64,000 bases of DNA from Diploptera punctata (Eukaryota > Arthropoda > Insecta > Blattodea > Blaberidae), in assembly GCA_030220185.1 (NCBI GenBank), contig JASPKZ010005707.1:496001-560000 (forward strand). The letters run 5' to 3'. Both the position numbers and the translations under genes were made by a program. Under the pieces are notes generated by a model. The model was not told the DNA's origin. It did no database searches and saw only the letters and a program-made list of their open reading frames with translations. Positions 1 to 10,053 of the stretch are shown here, in pieces. Each line of letters starts with the position of its first letter. Position 1 is the stretch's first letter.

Positions 1-529
1 CTTACTTACATATTGATTAAAAAATGTACCCAAATGATCAGTCCCAACTTTATTAATAACCAACTCACCATATTGAAATAATTTACTTATTACAATATCC
101 GAAACACCTATTCTTCTCCATCCCCCCTTTTTTGTGTACACACATACATTATATATAACCTACAGTATTACAGTAAAATAGTATTTCTTAAAATTACAAG
201 TTGATAAAAAATGCCTAAACGGCCAGCCCTATATTTCTCCTATTCTTTCCTTTAAACCAACTTAACATATTGAATCCATTTACTTCTTACATTATCCAGA
301 AAACATATTCTTCTCCACTCCCCCTTTATTCTATACATAAGTACATTGTATATGGCTTACCTTTAAGGTAAGTTAGTTTGAAGAAAAAAATGGGACAAAC
401 GTGGAACTGGTCATTTAGGTACATTTTTAATCAACCTATAAGTGAAAAATAAATTAGAATGCTTGGCACCTTTAAGTCACGCTTATACAGTTAATTAATG
501 TTTCTCTATTTATTTAAATGTATACTATG
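1..529. other. AT-rich non-genic sequence
   Basis: I see no coding region or recognisable element here. The third exon of the cuticular gene that starts at 2470 on the minus strand is not in this stretch, so it must lie to the left of the window or be lost. Confidence 0.5.
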
Positions 530-764
530 TCATTAATAATCTTTTTCTAGTTTTTTATATATCTGGTACATATAATACATTTAATTCGTTAAATCTAGAG
601 TAAATCAAAATACATTATAAATATTAATTGTATTGTATTTATAACATGTAATCGTTTATGTATATTGTAATTTAGATGTAAGACTATATTTTTTGTATTT
701 TTTAAAACCTGGTTGAGTGGCAGACAAGGCCGTAAGGCCTTAACTCTGCCAGGTAAAATAAAGC

Positions 765-765
<1 letters not shown>
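530..765 (+). mobile_element. LINE 3'-end fragment with terminal hairpin
   Basis: The segment ends in a stem-loop that opens with CCTGGT and closes with CCAGG, around a GAGTGGCAGA / TTAACTCTGCC pairing, followed by TAAAATAAAG and an (ATT)n tract. The same terminal block closes the LINE copies at 52565-53420 (minus) and 62470-63080 (plus). The sequence before it (about 560-680) matches 63710-63830. It is therefore a 5'-truncated LINE 3' end; no coding part remains. Confidence 0.6.

Positions 766-857
<92 letters not shown>
766..857. repeat. (ATT)n microsatellite
   Basis: A nearly pure TTA/ATT tract of about 90 bases with one G substitution follows the LINE 3' end directly, so it probably grew from the element's tail. 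Confidence 0.9.
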
Positions 858-1018
858 GTTGTAAGAGTAAAGTAGCATTCTAATTTATTTTTCGCTTACA
901 GGTTGTTTAAAAATGTTCCTAAATGACCAGTTCCACGTTTCTCCCATTTTTCTAAAACTAACTTGCCATATTGGAATTCATTTACTTCTTGTAATATCCA
1001 AAACAAAAGTATACTCAC

Positions 1019-1277
1019 GTAATGTTCTTCTTCGATGTGAATTGAGGGAGCGTGAACGGCAACTGGAGCATGGCTGTAGCTCACCACAGGTGCGTGAGAG
1101 TAGCTCACCACAGGAGCATGAGAGTAGCTCACCAATGGAGCGTGAGAATAACTCACAGCTGGAGCGTGAGAGTAACTCAGAGCAGGAGCGTGAGAGTAAC
1201 TCACGGGGAGCGTGAGAGTAACTCACGGGGACTACGCCTGCTTGTACAGTTACTGCCAAAACTGCGAGAACTACCAC
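1019..1277 (-). CDS. Cuticular protein gene A, exon 2 (frameshifted)
   Basis: Exon 2 of a CPR-type cuticular protein gene. After the acceptor TTTTATTTTAG the exon begins GTG GTA GTT and codes for the hydrophobic VVVLAVLAVTVQAG, the main part of a signal peptide. Several copies of an eight-residue unit VSYSHAPx follow, then VAVHAP and an acidic IEEEHY, ending at donor TAC|GTGAGT. This matches exon 2 of gene B (14819-15073) in order and content. The frame breaks after the first VSYSHAP unit at a run of four Gs on the plus strand (1205-1208). The exon is 259 nt; removing one base, or adding two, restores a phase-0 exon. The RR-2 domain should follow in an exon beyond the left edge. It may be a pseudogene or a homopolymer sequencing error. 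The product would be a secreted exoskeleton protein. Confidence 0.75.
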
Positions 1278-2455
1278 CTAAAATAAAAAAAGAAATAAAA
1301 TATATATTTTTATCTGAACTGTTTGTTGCGGTAATTAAATTCACTCTTTTTCAACTATTCAACTACGTATATAGAGACACTTCATTGTGAAATTAATTAT
1401 ATATATTTTTTTAGTTTTCTTACAACATGTTGAATTATGTTCATGCTCTTGTTCACAATTTTTTTAAATTATTTATTATTTCTTGTATTAAAATTTTCAT
1501 GTGCAGATTTACTGTAATTTTATATATTCATCAAATGTCCTTTATTATTTGAACATTTTAAATAGGTACTTAATAGAAAATTACGAACAAATATAATTGT
1601 TACCATTTCTATTAAAATGATTGCAGTTATTTGATCTGGAAAAGTAATAATTGGGGGATTTATAATGTAAGTGAGTCCATTTCATTGCCGAATTAACTTC
1701 TGTCATTTTTTAATCCTAGTTGAGAGGAGAAATATTTTTGAAAGTATCAGTTTTTCCGTATTTATTTCAATAATTTCTATATCCAAATAACTAAAAATAC
1801 ATTTACGTTAATTTCTTCATGTTAAAAAAGACAGTAATTCTAAAGTAACGCAGATTTCGCTTTAACATACGTTATAGTTTTATTTTCATGCATTATATAA
1901 CCGATAATTTACTAAACTAGACACTAGACACTAAATGAGTTGGAAAAAATGTTTTTATATCTCACTTCATAACGCTCCGTGTTTTCACGACACCGGTTTC
2001 AAAGGTCATTTCACCTTCATCTTCGGTCACACTCAACTATAGAGGTGAATGAGAAATAAAAACATTTTCTCCAACTCATTTATAAATTGTAAATGCATCA
2101 TAGTGTTACTTCCCACTGTAATTTTGATTAAAAAATGATAATTACCGGAACTGCTCCCGAAAGGCGCACAATGTTTTAAAGGTCTCACTAGTTGACAATG
2201 CGTACAAAGTACATGATTTTGTATTTTTATTTTTATTTGTGACTAATGCCTCAACGGAATTTTACCATGAAATGTATTATTATTAATTAATTAATTTAAT
2301 TACATTTTCAAATAATTGAATTCGGAAATGAGATCTCGAAATTTTATAAATATCGAATATCAGTAAAGTGTTTTTGTTATATTATTAAAGGAGAGATATT
2401 ATTATAACATATCATCCAGATTATGTTAATCAAATACTGTTAAATACAAACTTGC
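1278..2455 (-). other. Intron 1 of cuticular gene A
   Basis: This intron joins the five-codon exon 1 to exon 2, phase 0. The donor is AAG|GCAAGT, a GC-type donor, and the acceptor is TTTTATTTTAG. It is AT-rich. A short inverted pair about GTTGGAAAAAATG near 1937 and CATTTTCTCCAACT near 2067 brackets a small hairpin-like segment, with CTTCATAACGCTCC and GGTCATTTCACCTTC between. I see no other gene. Confidence 0.55.
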
Positions 2456-2470
2456 CTTCATGATAGACAT
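2456..2470 (-). CDS. Cuticular protein gene A, exon 1 (MSIMK)
   Basis: The minus strand has ATG TCT ATC ATG AAG followed by GCAAGT, a good match to a GC-AG intron donor. The five codons are in phase 0 with exon 2 at 1277, giving MSIMKVVVLAVLAVTVQAG, a convincing signal peptide. A very short first exon is usual in insect CPR genes and is also found in gene B (MVSLN). A TATA box and initiator lie at the right distance upstream, so the 5' leader is about 47 nt. Confidence 0.65.
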
Positions 2471-2515
2471 TTCTACTGATTTTCTGGTGTTCGCTGTTCC
2501 AGTTGTGAATGTAAT

Positions 2516-2549
2516 CTGATGCTATCAGTTCTGTTGGCTCCCTTTTATA
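2516..2549 (-). promoter_or_regulatory. Core promoter of cuticular gene A
   Basis: The minus strand has TATAAAAG at 2549-2542 and an arthropod-type initiator ATCAGATT with its A at 2517, 32 bases downstream of the first T of the TATA box. The ATG follows 47 bases later. Gene B has the same TATAAAAGGG start. Confidence 0.65.
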
Positions 2550-2841
2550 TGAAAAACTTTTCAATCTGATCCGGTGAATTATTTTTCCAGTGAAACCCGC
2601 TCCAGTTTAGAGGTCAGATTGGCCCTTTCGTATGACACGCGATAGCATTTTCGTGACGGAGTACTTTCAACCGTAAAGCACTTTGCAATAAGGAACAACA
2701 TTCCACTTACTGTGCCGCCCTGTTCAAGTACGCCAACTTCAAGTTCATGTTGATGATATAACTAACTCCTTTCCAATAATATTAAATTACCGCCAATAAA
2801 TGTGCTTCATTTAAACTACCCACGTCCTTAGAGTTAACACA

Positions 2842-2878
<37 letters not shown>

Positions 2879-2880
2879 CA
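2842..2880. repeat. (ATT)n microsatellite
   Basis: Short TTA/ATT run upstream of the MITE. Confidence 0.8.
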
Positions 2881-2901
2881 TTATTTAGAATTGACTATTA
2901 A

Positions 2902-3121
2902 CCCTTAAATTGGCAGAACACAAATTTGTTCTGTTAGTTATTTAAATGTGGCGGACCGCAGTGAAAACGGAATCTTGTGCAACTGTTATTATTAGGTATA
3001 TTGTATAATTAGACACACATTTAAGTGGTTTCTTTTTGTTCGTTTTCTTCTGATTTATTTAAAATATTACATTAATTAAACCAACTGATGTATCCAAAAA
3101 TATACATTACGAATTTAAGGG
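2902..3121 (+). mobile_element. TTAA-target MITE (piggyBac-like), copy 1
   Basis: A 220-bp element that begins CCCTTAAATTGGCA and ends GAATTTAAGGG, so it has a 10-bp terminal inverted repeat CCCTTAAATT. The left flank is TTAA (2898-2901); the right flank is TCAA, one change from TTAA. Copies 2 (29453-29673) and 3 (49736-49954) have intact TTAA on both sides. TTAA duplications with CCC termini are characteristic of piggyBac elements. No transposase is encoded. Confidence 0.8.
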
Positions 3122-3125
3122 TCAA

Positions 3126-3465
3126 AGATAAATGCCAACTGGATAGTATAACTGTCACAGGATTGATGATGGGGGCAAGAGGTACTATACCAGGATTCTT
3201 AGCCAAATTTTGGAATTCCTTAGATTTGGACAGGGTGTATATTTCTAAAATTGTCATCGCTGCCATTAGAGCATCAATTTCAATTTTAAGAAACCATTTT
3301 TACAAAATTTGTACTTTATAGTATGTATACTTCAATTAGGCCTACAATTTGAATTTTTTAAATGTATTTACAAAATGTATTTCATAAATTCAAGAAATTA
3401 ATTGGCTGTATCACTTTGTCTTTGAGGCAATCCTCTAATGAGGAAAGTTGTATATAATAAAAACA
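3126..3465 (+). repeat. Dispersed repeat X, copy 1
   Basis: The segment matches 31413-31562 plus 32153-32330, and its right part matches 14060-14175 inverted. It includes a short minus-strand open stretch with QNLAKNPGI and IINPVTVI, also conserved in the 31.4-kb copy, so it may derive from an unidentified coding element. It ends near GAGGCAATCCTCTAATGAGG. This copy is uninterrupted at about 3290, where the other copy carries a LINE insertion. Confidence 0.55.
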
Positions 3466-3955
3466 GTGAGAAGTATTACTGTCATATATAGAGATGTAGT
3501 TTGGGAATTGGAAAGCATAATGACATATGGTGCTGAGGGATGGACTTTGGTAGAGGGACAAAAAACTAAGATCTTGGCAGTGGAGATGGATGGAATAAGA
3601 CGCAGTGCCAGGGTGTCCAGGTTGGAAAGAAGAAGAAATGAAGAAGTGAGGCAGATGATGGATATGGAGGAGACAGTGGTGGAAAGGATCGAAAGACGAG
3701 CTCTTCAGTGGTATGGCCATGTCAGGAGAATGGAGGATGATAGGTGGCCCAGAACTCTTTTGGAATGGTCACCTTCTGGTAGAAGGAAACGGGGCAGGCC
3801 AAGAACAACTTGGAGAGGAGAGATCCATAGATTGATGAACGACCGAGGTCTGGAGGAGGATGAATGGCGTGATCGGCAAGAATGGCGAATGGGAATACAG
3901 GGTAGCCGCTGAAAAGTGGAGAGGCCCTCAAAAGTAAAAAGTAAAAAAAAGTAAG
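3466..3955 (+). mobile_element. LINE reverse transcriptase C-terminal fragment, 3' end (SINE-D partner)
   Basis: The open frame ending at 3912 reads MTYGAEGWTLVE, then LQWYGHVRRMEDDRWPRTLL and GRRKRGRPRTTW. These are the YGxExW, W-GH-RM and GRP-W motifs typical of the C-terminus of RTE-like LINE reverse transcriptases. The catalytic domain is absent, so the copy is 5'-truncated. Its last 40 bases, with CCGCTGAAAAGTGGA and CCCTCAA, match the 3' end of the SINE at 7491-7835. The A-rich tail is AAAAGTAAAAAGTAAAAAAAAG. Confidence 0.8.
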
Positions 3956-4345
3956 TAGTTTGGAAATTCAACAAAAACTTAGAACAAAAACTTATGTCGA
4001 TTGAAATGGATTTCATAAGGAGAGCAGCAAGATGTTCAAAATATAAAAAAGAATACTGTCACACGAGAAAAAATGAACTTAGATATTCAATAGTAGATTA
4101 TATAAGAAATAAGCAATTACATTGGTATGGGCACGTACGACAAATGCACAAAGAAAGGTTACTCAGAGGAAACGTTAGAACGGTGTCCACCTGGAAGAAG
4201 AAGGAAAGGAAGACCTGGAAACTCGTGGATGCAATAAATAAGAACTGGAATGAGAACAAGAGGACTGGAGGACATGGAGTGGATGGAGTAGAGACGAGTG
4301 GAGAAGGAAAATAAAACTTTAGGCACAGAAATATGTGTAAACATT
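3956..4345 (+). mobile_element. LINE reverse transcriptase C-terminal fragment, frameshifted
   Basis: The reading frame has SIEMDFIRRAARCSK and LHWYGHVRQM, the same C-terminal region as the preceding fragment. The GRP-W motif has shifted into another frame (KERKTWKLVDAINK). It is decayed and not functional. Confidence 0.7.
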
Positions 4346-4369
4346 ATAAATCTGTATATACATAAAATT

Positions 4370-4570
4370 TATTATTATTAATATTATTATTATTATTATT
4401 ATATATAGAAACAATTGGCTAGCCCATATTCAGCGCATGGATCGTCACAGAATACCAAAACAAATTCTTCACTACATTCCTCGAGGCAGAAGATCTGTGG
4501 GTCGACCTTTTCGGAGATGGCGGGAGACCGTAACGGGTCACTGGGCGTAATACTTGAAAGGACGATGATG

Positions 4571-4620
<50 letters not shown>

Positions 4621-4640
4621 GATTATTATTATTATGTTTA
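4370..4640 (+). mobile_element. LINE 3' end with (ATT)n tail
   Basis: A plus-strand translation near 4405-4560 gives LAHIQRMDRHRIPKQIL and GRRSVGRPFRRWRE, the extreme C-terminus of an RTE-like protein. It ends in GATGATG and a pure (ATT)n tract at 4570-4636. Confidence 0.7.
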
Positions 4641-5223
4641 GGATCTATTTTAGATAAACATGAGAATTCAACTACAAAAATAGAAAGAAAAATAACTGAT
4701 GGAAGAAGAATGATTGGTATCCTGATCTCAGAGCTTTAAAATAGAAATATAAAATACGGAACGAAGATAACTATATTTCAAGTTCAGTTAATAATAATTT
4801 TATTGTATGGTCCGAAATTTGGACAGTAAGTATAAAAGAAGCCAACAAGCTGTCAGCAGTAGAAATTAATATTTGGAGGCGATCGACAAGAATTTCAAGA
4901 CGGGATAAAGTCAGGAATAGCACAATAAGAAAAATTATACAAGTTGAAGAAAAACTAGAAAAAAATAGAAGAAAAACGTTTGAAATAGTATGCACATCTC
5001 ATAACAATGGAAGAAAATAGAAAACCAAAGGAGATACTTGATTGGAAATCTAATTGAAGAAGTGGAAGAAGCAGACCTAGAGAACGTTGATTAGATGGAG
5101 TTAAGGAGAAGTATGGAAGCTAGATATTTGAGGGAAGAAGATGCTTTAAACAGGAACCTCTGGCGACAAATCACTTTGGGTTCGAGAAGAACCACTGTAG
5201 TGTTGAATATTCCTAATAAAAAA

Positions 5224-5289
<66 letters not shown>

Positions 5290-5290
5290 C
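4641..5290 (+). mobile_element. Degenerate LINE fragment with (ATT)n tail
   Basis: The stretch has an A-rich, broken reading frame with reverse transcriptase-like C-terminal pieces: RSTRISRRDKVRNSTIRK near 4880 and GRSRPRERxLDG near 5060. A (TTA)n tract follows at 5221-5289. Many stops show it is dead. Confidence 0.5.
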
Positions 5291-5930
5291 TTCTTCTTCA
5301 ATTCACGGGCTAGGCAAATTGCCTGTTCCGCCTCACTGTTTTTCTGTCCATCTTTCCACTGGCCTTCCTAAATTCCCTGAACCTCTTGGCTTGTAGTTAA
5401 ATGCTGCTTTTGGCAATCTTGTTACATTAATTCTTTCTACATCTCTAAACAATTTATCTGTATATTCTTTGATTGTATCATTCATTGGACATATATTTAA
5501 CTCTGTTCTTATATCTTCATTCATTATCCGATTCAATCTTGTGCAGCCTTTTGTTCTTCAAAGGAAGTTCATTTCTGCGCTTTGTATTCTACTTTGTAAT
5601 TTTTGGCCGTTACCCAAGTTTAGCTCCCATAAAGTAATGCAGGAACTGCCAATGTTTTATAAAACTTCAATCTCGTATCCCTTCTTGTTTTGTTCTTTAA
5701 TGTTCTATGTATAGTTCCGCATATCATTTGAAATGTTGACAGTTTAATATTTACGTCTCTTTCAGTTTTTTATGTTTATAGTAAAATTTCAACCCAAATA
5801 ATTAAAATTTGTTACTTGTTCCAGAGGTTTGTTGTCTATTTTGATATTTGATCTTATATGTGTTGCTATCGTCATACTTATTTCGGCTTCCTGTTTGTAG
5901 ATAAATATTGTGCTTTTATGGTAGAATATT
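5291..5930 (-). mobile_element. LINE reverse transcriptase fragment
   Basis: On the minus strand the frame has NRIMNEDIRTELNI and LPKAAFNYKPRGSGNLG RPVERW in one run, ending at a stop near 5330, and a broken upstream part to about 5930. The 3' end abuts the (ATT)n tract of the preceding plus-strand element, so two LINEs converge here. Confidence 0.65.
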
Positions 5931-5954
5931 TAAGAAACTAAGAAAAACAAAATG

Positions 5955-6590
5955 GGTCTCATAACTAACTCACTGGCTCTATGGAACCGGTAGATTCATG
6001 ACAGCGCGGACATAAACTCTCCATACATCCCTATCCTAAGCTAATGTTTTCCAAACATCATCTGTATAATCTACTTCCCTCAAATCGTGGATAATGTTAT
6101 ACTCTCGCCTCATTATTTTTCTACCAACTGGGTGTTTTCACTCTTGTTTTCCTATAACAAGCTTACATGCAACTCTTTCATCTCCCATACGTGACACATG
6201 CCCTGCCCTTCACAGTCTACGAGATATAAATGTTCTTATTATATATGACTTCCTATACATATCATGTAGCTGACTATTATGCAGTTTTCTCCATTCACCT
6301 GTCTGTGCATCTATTTTTGGCCCAAAAAAATTTCCTAATTACTTTATTCTCAAATACTCGTAATCTCCTCTCCTCCTTTAAAGTAAGAGTCCATGTTTCG
6401 CATCCATATAATATAACTGGTCGAATAATAGTTTTATTAATTTTCGGTTTAACGTTTTTTGAAAAGAATTCGGACGTCAAGAGTCCCTGTAATGCATAAT
6501 AGCACGCATTTCCAGAATTGAGCCTATGTTTAATTTATTTGTGCATCTCATTCCTATTTGTAATTATTGTTCCTAGATACTTGAAATCAG
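5955..6590 (-). mobile_element. RTE-like LINE (main family), minus copy
   Basis: A member of the most abundant family in the window. Plus-strand reading starts at the 3' end (CACTGGCTCTATGGAACC). The minus frame has KPKINKTIIRPVILYGCETW and TLKEERRLRVFENKV. Stops break it. It is truncated upstream of the reverse transcriptase core. Confidence 0.75.
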
Positions 6591-6593
6591 CTT

Positions 6594-7310
6594 ACTTACT
6601 TACTCACTGTCACTATGGAACCTGTAGGTTCATGGCCCCGAGGACATATGCTCTCCATACATCCCTATCCTGAGATAATGATTTCCAATCATTCCCTGTA
6701 TAATCTACTTCCTCATTTCAGAGTTAATGTTATTCTCCCACCTCATTCTTGGTCTACCAACTGGGCGTTTTCCCTCTGGCTTTCCTACAAGAAGCTTCCA
6801 TGCAGGACTTTTATTCCCCTTACATGCAACATGTCGTGCCCATCGCAGTCTACGAGACTTAACTGTTCTTATTATATCTGGCTTCTTATAAAGATCATGT
6901 AGTTCATTGTTATGTAATCTTCTCCATTCGCCTGTCTGTTCATCTCTCTTTGGTCCAAACATTTTCCTAAGTACTTTATTCTCAAATACGTGTAATCTCC
7001 TTTCCTCCCTTAAATTAAGACTCCATGTTTCGCACCCATATAATATAACTGGTAGAATAATAGTTTTATATATTTTCAGTTTAACGTTTTTTGAAAGGAG
7101 TTGGGACATCAAGAGTCTCTGCAATGCATAATAGCACGCATTTCCAGAATTGAGCCTATGTTTAATTTCTTTGTGCATCTCATTCCTATTTGTGATTATT
7201 GTTCCTAGGTATTTGAATTCAGCCACTTCCTCAAAATTTCCCTCATTTGCCATTAGTTGTTCATTTCCATTATAGTCTCATATATATTTCAATTTGGAAA
7301 AACATTTAGT
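6594..7310 (-). mobile_element. RTE-like LINE (main family), minus copy with 182-residue frame
   Basis: The 3' end carries a (CTTA)n tail on the plus strand. The minus frame 6705-7253 reads EEVAEFKYLGTIITNRNEM, then LPVILYGCETW, RRLRWARHVA and GRPRMRWENNINS. This is the region after the catalytic YADD box through the C-terminus. The upstream catalytic part is missing, so the copy is inactive. Confidence 0.8.
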
Positions 7311-7317
7311 CTCTAGC

Positions 7318-7440
7318 TAACTAACTAATTTACTGGCACTATCGAACGCGTAGGTTCATGTTCGCGCGGACATAAGCTCTCCATAAATCCCTATCCTGAA
7401 ACAATGTTTTCCAATCTTCCCTCAAATCCTAGTTAATTGT
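7318..7440 (-). mobile_element. RTE-like LINE, short 3' end
   Basis: About 120 bases matching the last part of the family (CTGGCACTATCGAACGCGTAGG), with an inverted (GTTA)n tail as CTAACTAACTAA. Confidence 0.7.
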
Positions 7441-7490
7441 CTCTTATATTTTAATACTTTAATTTAGTCTCTTATATATTTAGTCCGTCC

Positions 7491-7835
7491 CGCGCCGTAG
7501 CCGAGCGGTTAAGGTAGGAAGCCTTGGCGCAGAGCTACGGGACTTGCTCTGGTTCGAGTCTCCACGGGGGTAGAAATTTTCTCATGGTATTTCGGCCAGT
7601 ATAGGACCGGTGCCCACCCAGCATCGTGAGGCAATTGGGTAGCTACAATAAGTAGCGGCTCCAGGTTGAGGAACCAGCTATAACGGCTGGGGGACTCGAC
7701 ATGCTAACCACATGTCACCCCTTCACTGGATGTTGATCATCTACCTCTGTGATTGACACATGTGGATGTGAAGGGCCAGCAGCCGGCTGGTAAAAGGGCA
7801 ACCGCTGAAAAGTGGAAAGACCCTCAATCGGATAT
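7491..7835 (+). mobile_element. SINE-D (tRNA-headed)
   Basis: The head GCGCCGTAGCCGAGCGGTTA looks like a tRNA A box, and TGGTTCGAGTCTCC like a B box, about 50 bases later. The body is unrelated to tRNA. The 3' end (CCGCTGAAAAGTGGAAAGA then CCCTCAA) matches the 3' end of the LINE at 3466-3955 at 24 of 26 aligned positions. This suggests the SINE was moved by that LINE's machinery. Confidence 0.7.
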
Positions 7836-7841
7836 ATTAAG

Positions 7842-8200
7842 TCCGCGGTGGACTAGTGGTTATGCTCCTTACCTCTGGTCCCGAGGGTCGCGGGTTGAAA
7901 CCCGGCCGGGGTCGATGAATTTTTTAGGATGGAAAAATCCGAGGAGCAAGTCCCGAGTCTGAGGATTTTCAGGCTCCGTAAAAAATCTTTAAGCCTGAAT
8001 GAAAAAGCCTCTAAGCAAAATTTACCCAATTTTCCCGTCCTAGTACTACCTTGGTTTCCTAGATGTCAGTATGAGGCGGAACGCTGACATCTATACTAAA
8101 ACAAGTGTAACTAAATTAGTATGGTTCAAATTCTTCCTTGTAGGGGAGAGCGCCTAAATCTCTGTAAAGGGAAAACATAGGCTTACAATACAATACAAAA
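7842..8200 (+). mobile_element. SINE-A (tRNA-headed), copy 1
   Basis: The head GCGGTGGACTAGTGGTTATG has an A box and GGGTTGAAACCC a B box. The body includes GAGGATTTTCAGGCTC and CTAGATGTCAGTATGAGG, and the tail is (TACAA)n. A second copy is at 41354-41753. It directly follows SINE-D. Confidence 0.75.
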
Positions 8201-8538
8201 ACATATTTTTAATGTTTTTCTATAATAGTTCATTCCTGAATACGTATTATAACAGTAACGTCTAACAGCATTGCATCAGCTTTGCAGTGATTCTTGGAAT
8301 GTAAGAAAGTAGTCGCAAGATTCCCACCATTCCAGGCAAGACTGTCGCTAGCTTTCTCAATTACATTTGTGCAACATACAGTAGTGACATTAAATGATTA
8401 AACGTTTCCTCAAATGGTTCCAGACCGACTTACTATTTTATAAAGTTTGAAAGTTCTAGGAATCTTAAAATTGTTAGTCCCACATATCACACGAATTCTC
8501 TGAGTAAAAATTATTTATTTTAAGTATTTCAATAAATA
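8201..8538. other. Non-genic sequence
   Basis: I see no gene or clear element between the SINE and the dispersed repeat. Confidence 0.4.
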
Positions 8539-9073
8539 ACACTGAGCAATAAAAATATATTTTTTTGTCTCAGAAAGACAAATATGTAATTCTGATAGTA
8601 TTTTGTCTCCTGTATTCAAATATGGTATCGGTTTTTCTCCATCACGCAAGGTTTCCGAGAGACAGGCATTTATAATTTCGAACACTGTAATATTTTCTAC
8701 ATTCGTAACTACACAATATTCGAACATTTGAACTCACCTAGAAAGTAAGAAATGACGATTTTCTGCTACATTTTGCCTGTGGAGCATCTCTCTTGATGGT
8801 CCAACAAGAATCGGTCAGCATATTAGGATTCCATTTGCCTTGATATCTGTTTTCCATAACTGAAATCTCCTGAGTTAGCTCATTTGGTTTTATTTTACAA
8901 TGGACAAATGGATGAAAAAATATTTATTAAAAAATAATTATTTAAATCCATTAATTGAAATTGAAATAAAAAAACTGTGGGTGATGGAGAAATTCCGAAT
9001 ACATATTTGAAAACACGATAACAAACTGCATTTAGTACAACTATTGGTACTCATGAGACACAAATCATGTTGG
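8539..9073 (-). mobile_element. Dispersed repeat Y with conserved peptide, copy 1
   Basis: One end reads AACACTGAGCAATAAAAA and the other ATGAGACACAAATCATGTTG. Copies are at 28942-29716, 36017-36544 (inverted) and 44091-44626 (inverted). The minus strand holds ENRYQGKWNPNML and WTIKRDAPQAK, conserved in all four. I recall similar ME-KRY-GKW and MLADYCW segments in uncharacterised arthropod proteins, but cannot check. It is probably a non-autonomous element that carries a host or transposon exon piece. Confidence 0.6.
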
Positions 9074-9646
9074 CTAGTGTAATTAGCTCTCGTCTAATTT
9101 CACCTTTCTTCTCCATATTTATAAAAACTTAAATATTTATCTGGAAAACAAAAATGTATAGGGCTTCCCTACACGCGAAACTTTTTCTTCAATGCTTATT
9201 AAATTTGATCATACTTTATCAAATATTTCAAAAATCATATATATTAATAGACTAGTTGTATTCTAGAATCACTCTTACAAAAATACAACATGGTCTAAAA
9301 TGCTCCCGTTGCTACATTATTTATAATACGATATTGCGTAAAAAGTTTCCACATGTTCATTAGTCTAATTTTTTAGAAACTTTTAATTATTACACGCTTT
9401 ATATTAACTTGTCCTCTGTCTATCTATGTAACGGAACTTTTCAACACGATTTTCATCCACTTAAAACATTGGATCGACTTGACACTTTGCATAGTTGTAA
9501 AGGACCAATGACAATATAATAATTTCACAAATTGTTTCTAAGATCCTGGCCAGGATCATCAGGACATCAAAAAAATAAAGACCGGTATATTACGTTGCGG
9601 ACTTATCGACTTTTTAGTCCATCGTTGTAAGAAACTAATATTATAT
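9074..9646. other. AT-rich non-genic sequence
   Basis: No coding region or repeat was recognised before the tRNA gene. Confidence 0.4.
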
Positions 9647-9737
9647 CCTCTGGTAGCTCAGTTGGTAGAGCGGTGGACTGTAGTGGTATATAATTTCAGT
9701 AATCCATAGGTCGCTGGTTCAAATCCGGCCCGGAGGA
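9647..9737 (+). tRNA. tRNA-Tyr (GUA) with intron
   Basis: The acceptor stem CCTCTGG pairs with CCGGAGG (one G-U pair), and the discriminator is A. The D arm is GCTC/GAGC around AGTTGGTA, and the T arm contains GGTTCAAATCC. The anticodon stem GTGGA pairs with TCCAT. The loop has CT-GTA-G, and an intron of about 18 nt (9684-9701) follows base 37, the canonical place. Nuclear tRNA-Tyr genes of animals normally carry such an intron. This looks like a functional gene. Confidence 0.88.
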
Positions 9738-10053
9738 TTTTTTAGAAGAGTATTACTTTTAGCTCATACTACAATAGTATCGAATTAGTGATATTTACAG
9801 TTTTATCTTATTCTGTAAAATATTAATGACAATTTTGTAAACTTACCACATTGTAATTTATCCAAAAAAATATGAGAAGGATACGATTAGCTATAACTAT
9901 TTATCTATATTAAAGTATTCAAAAATATTATAATAATGTTACATAATAATTTTAAAAATATATAATTATATTCGTGCCTAGATACTAAAAATATCGTTAG
10001 CAATTAAACTTTCATGGGATTCCGGTTTATGACAATCAATTAAACTAAAAAAT
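9738..10053. other. AT-rich non-genic sequence
   Basis: Nothing recognised between tRNA-Tyr and the hairpin element. Confidence 0.4.

Noticed and set aside
913..1390. Plus-strand frames opposite cuticular gene A
   Set aside because: They mirror the SYSHAP repeat and lack any family signature.
2116..2480. Endogenous viral sequence
   Set aside because: I looked for virus-like coding here and in the rest of the window and saw none; all reverse transcriptase pieces are of the non-LTR type, without LTRs, protease or envelope.
7491..7570. Functional tRNA gene at the SINE-D head
   Set aside because: A and B boxes are present but no full cloverleaf forms and the sequence continues into a SINE body.
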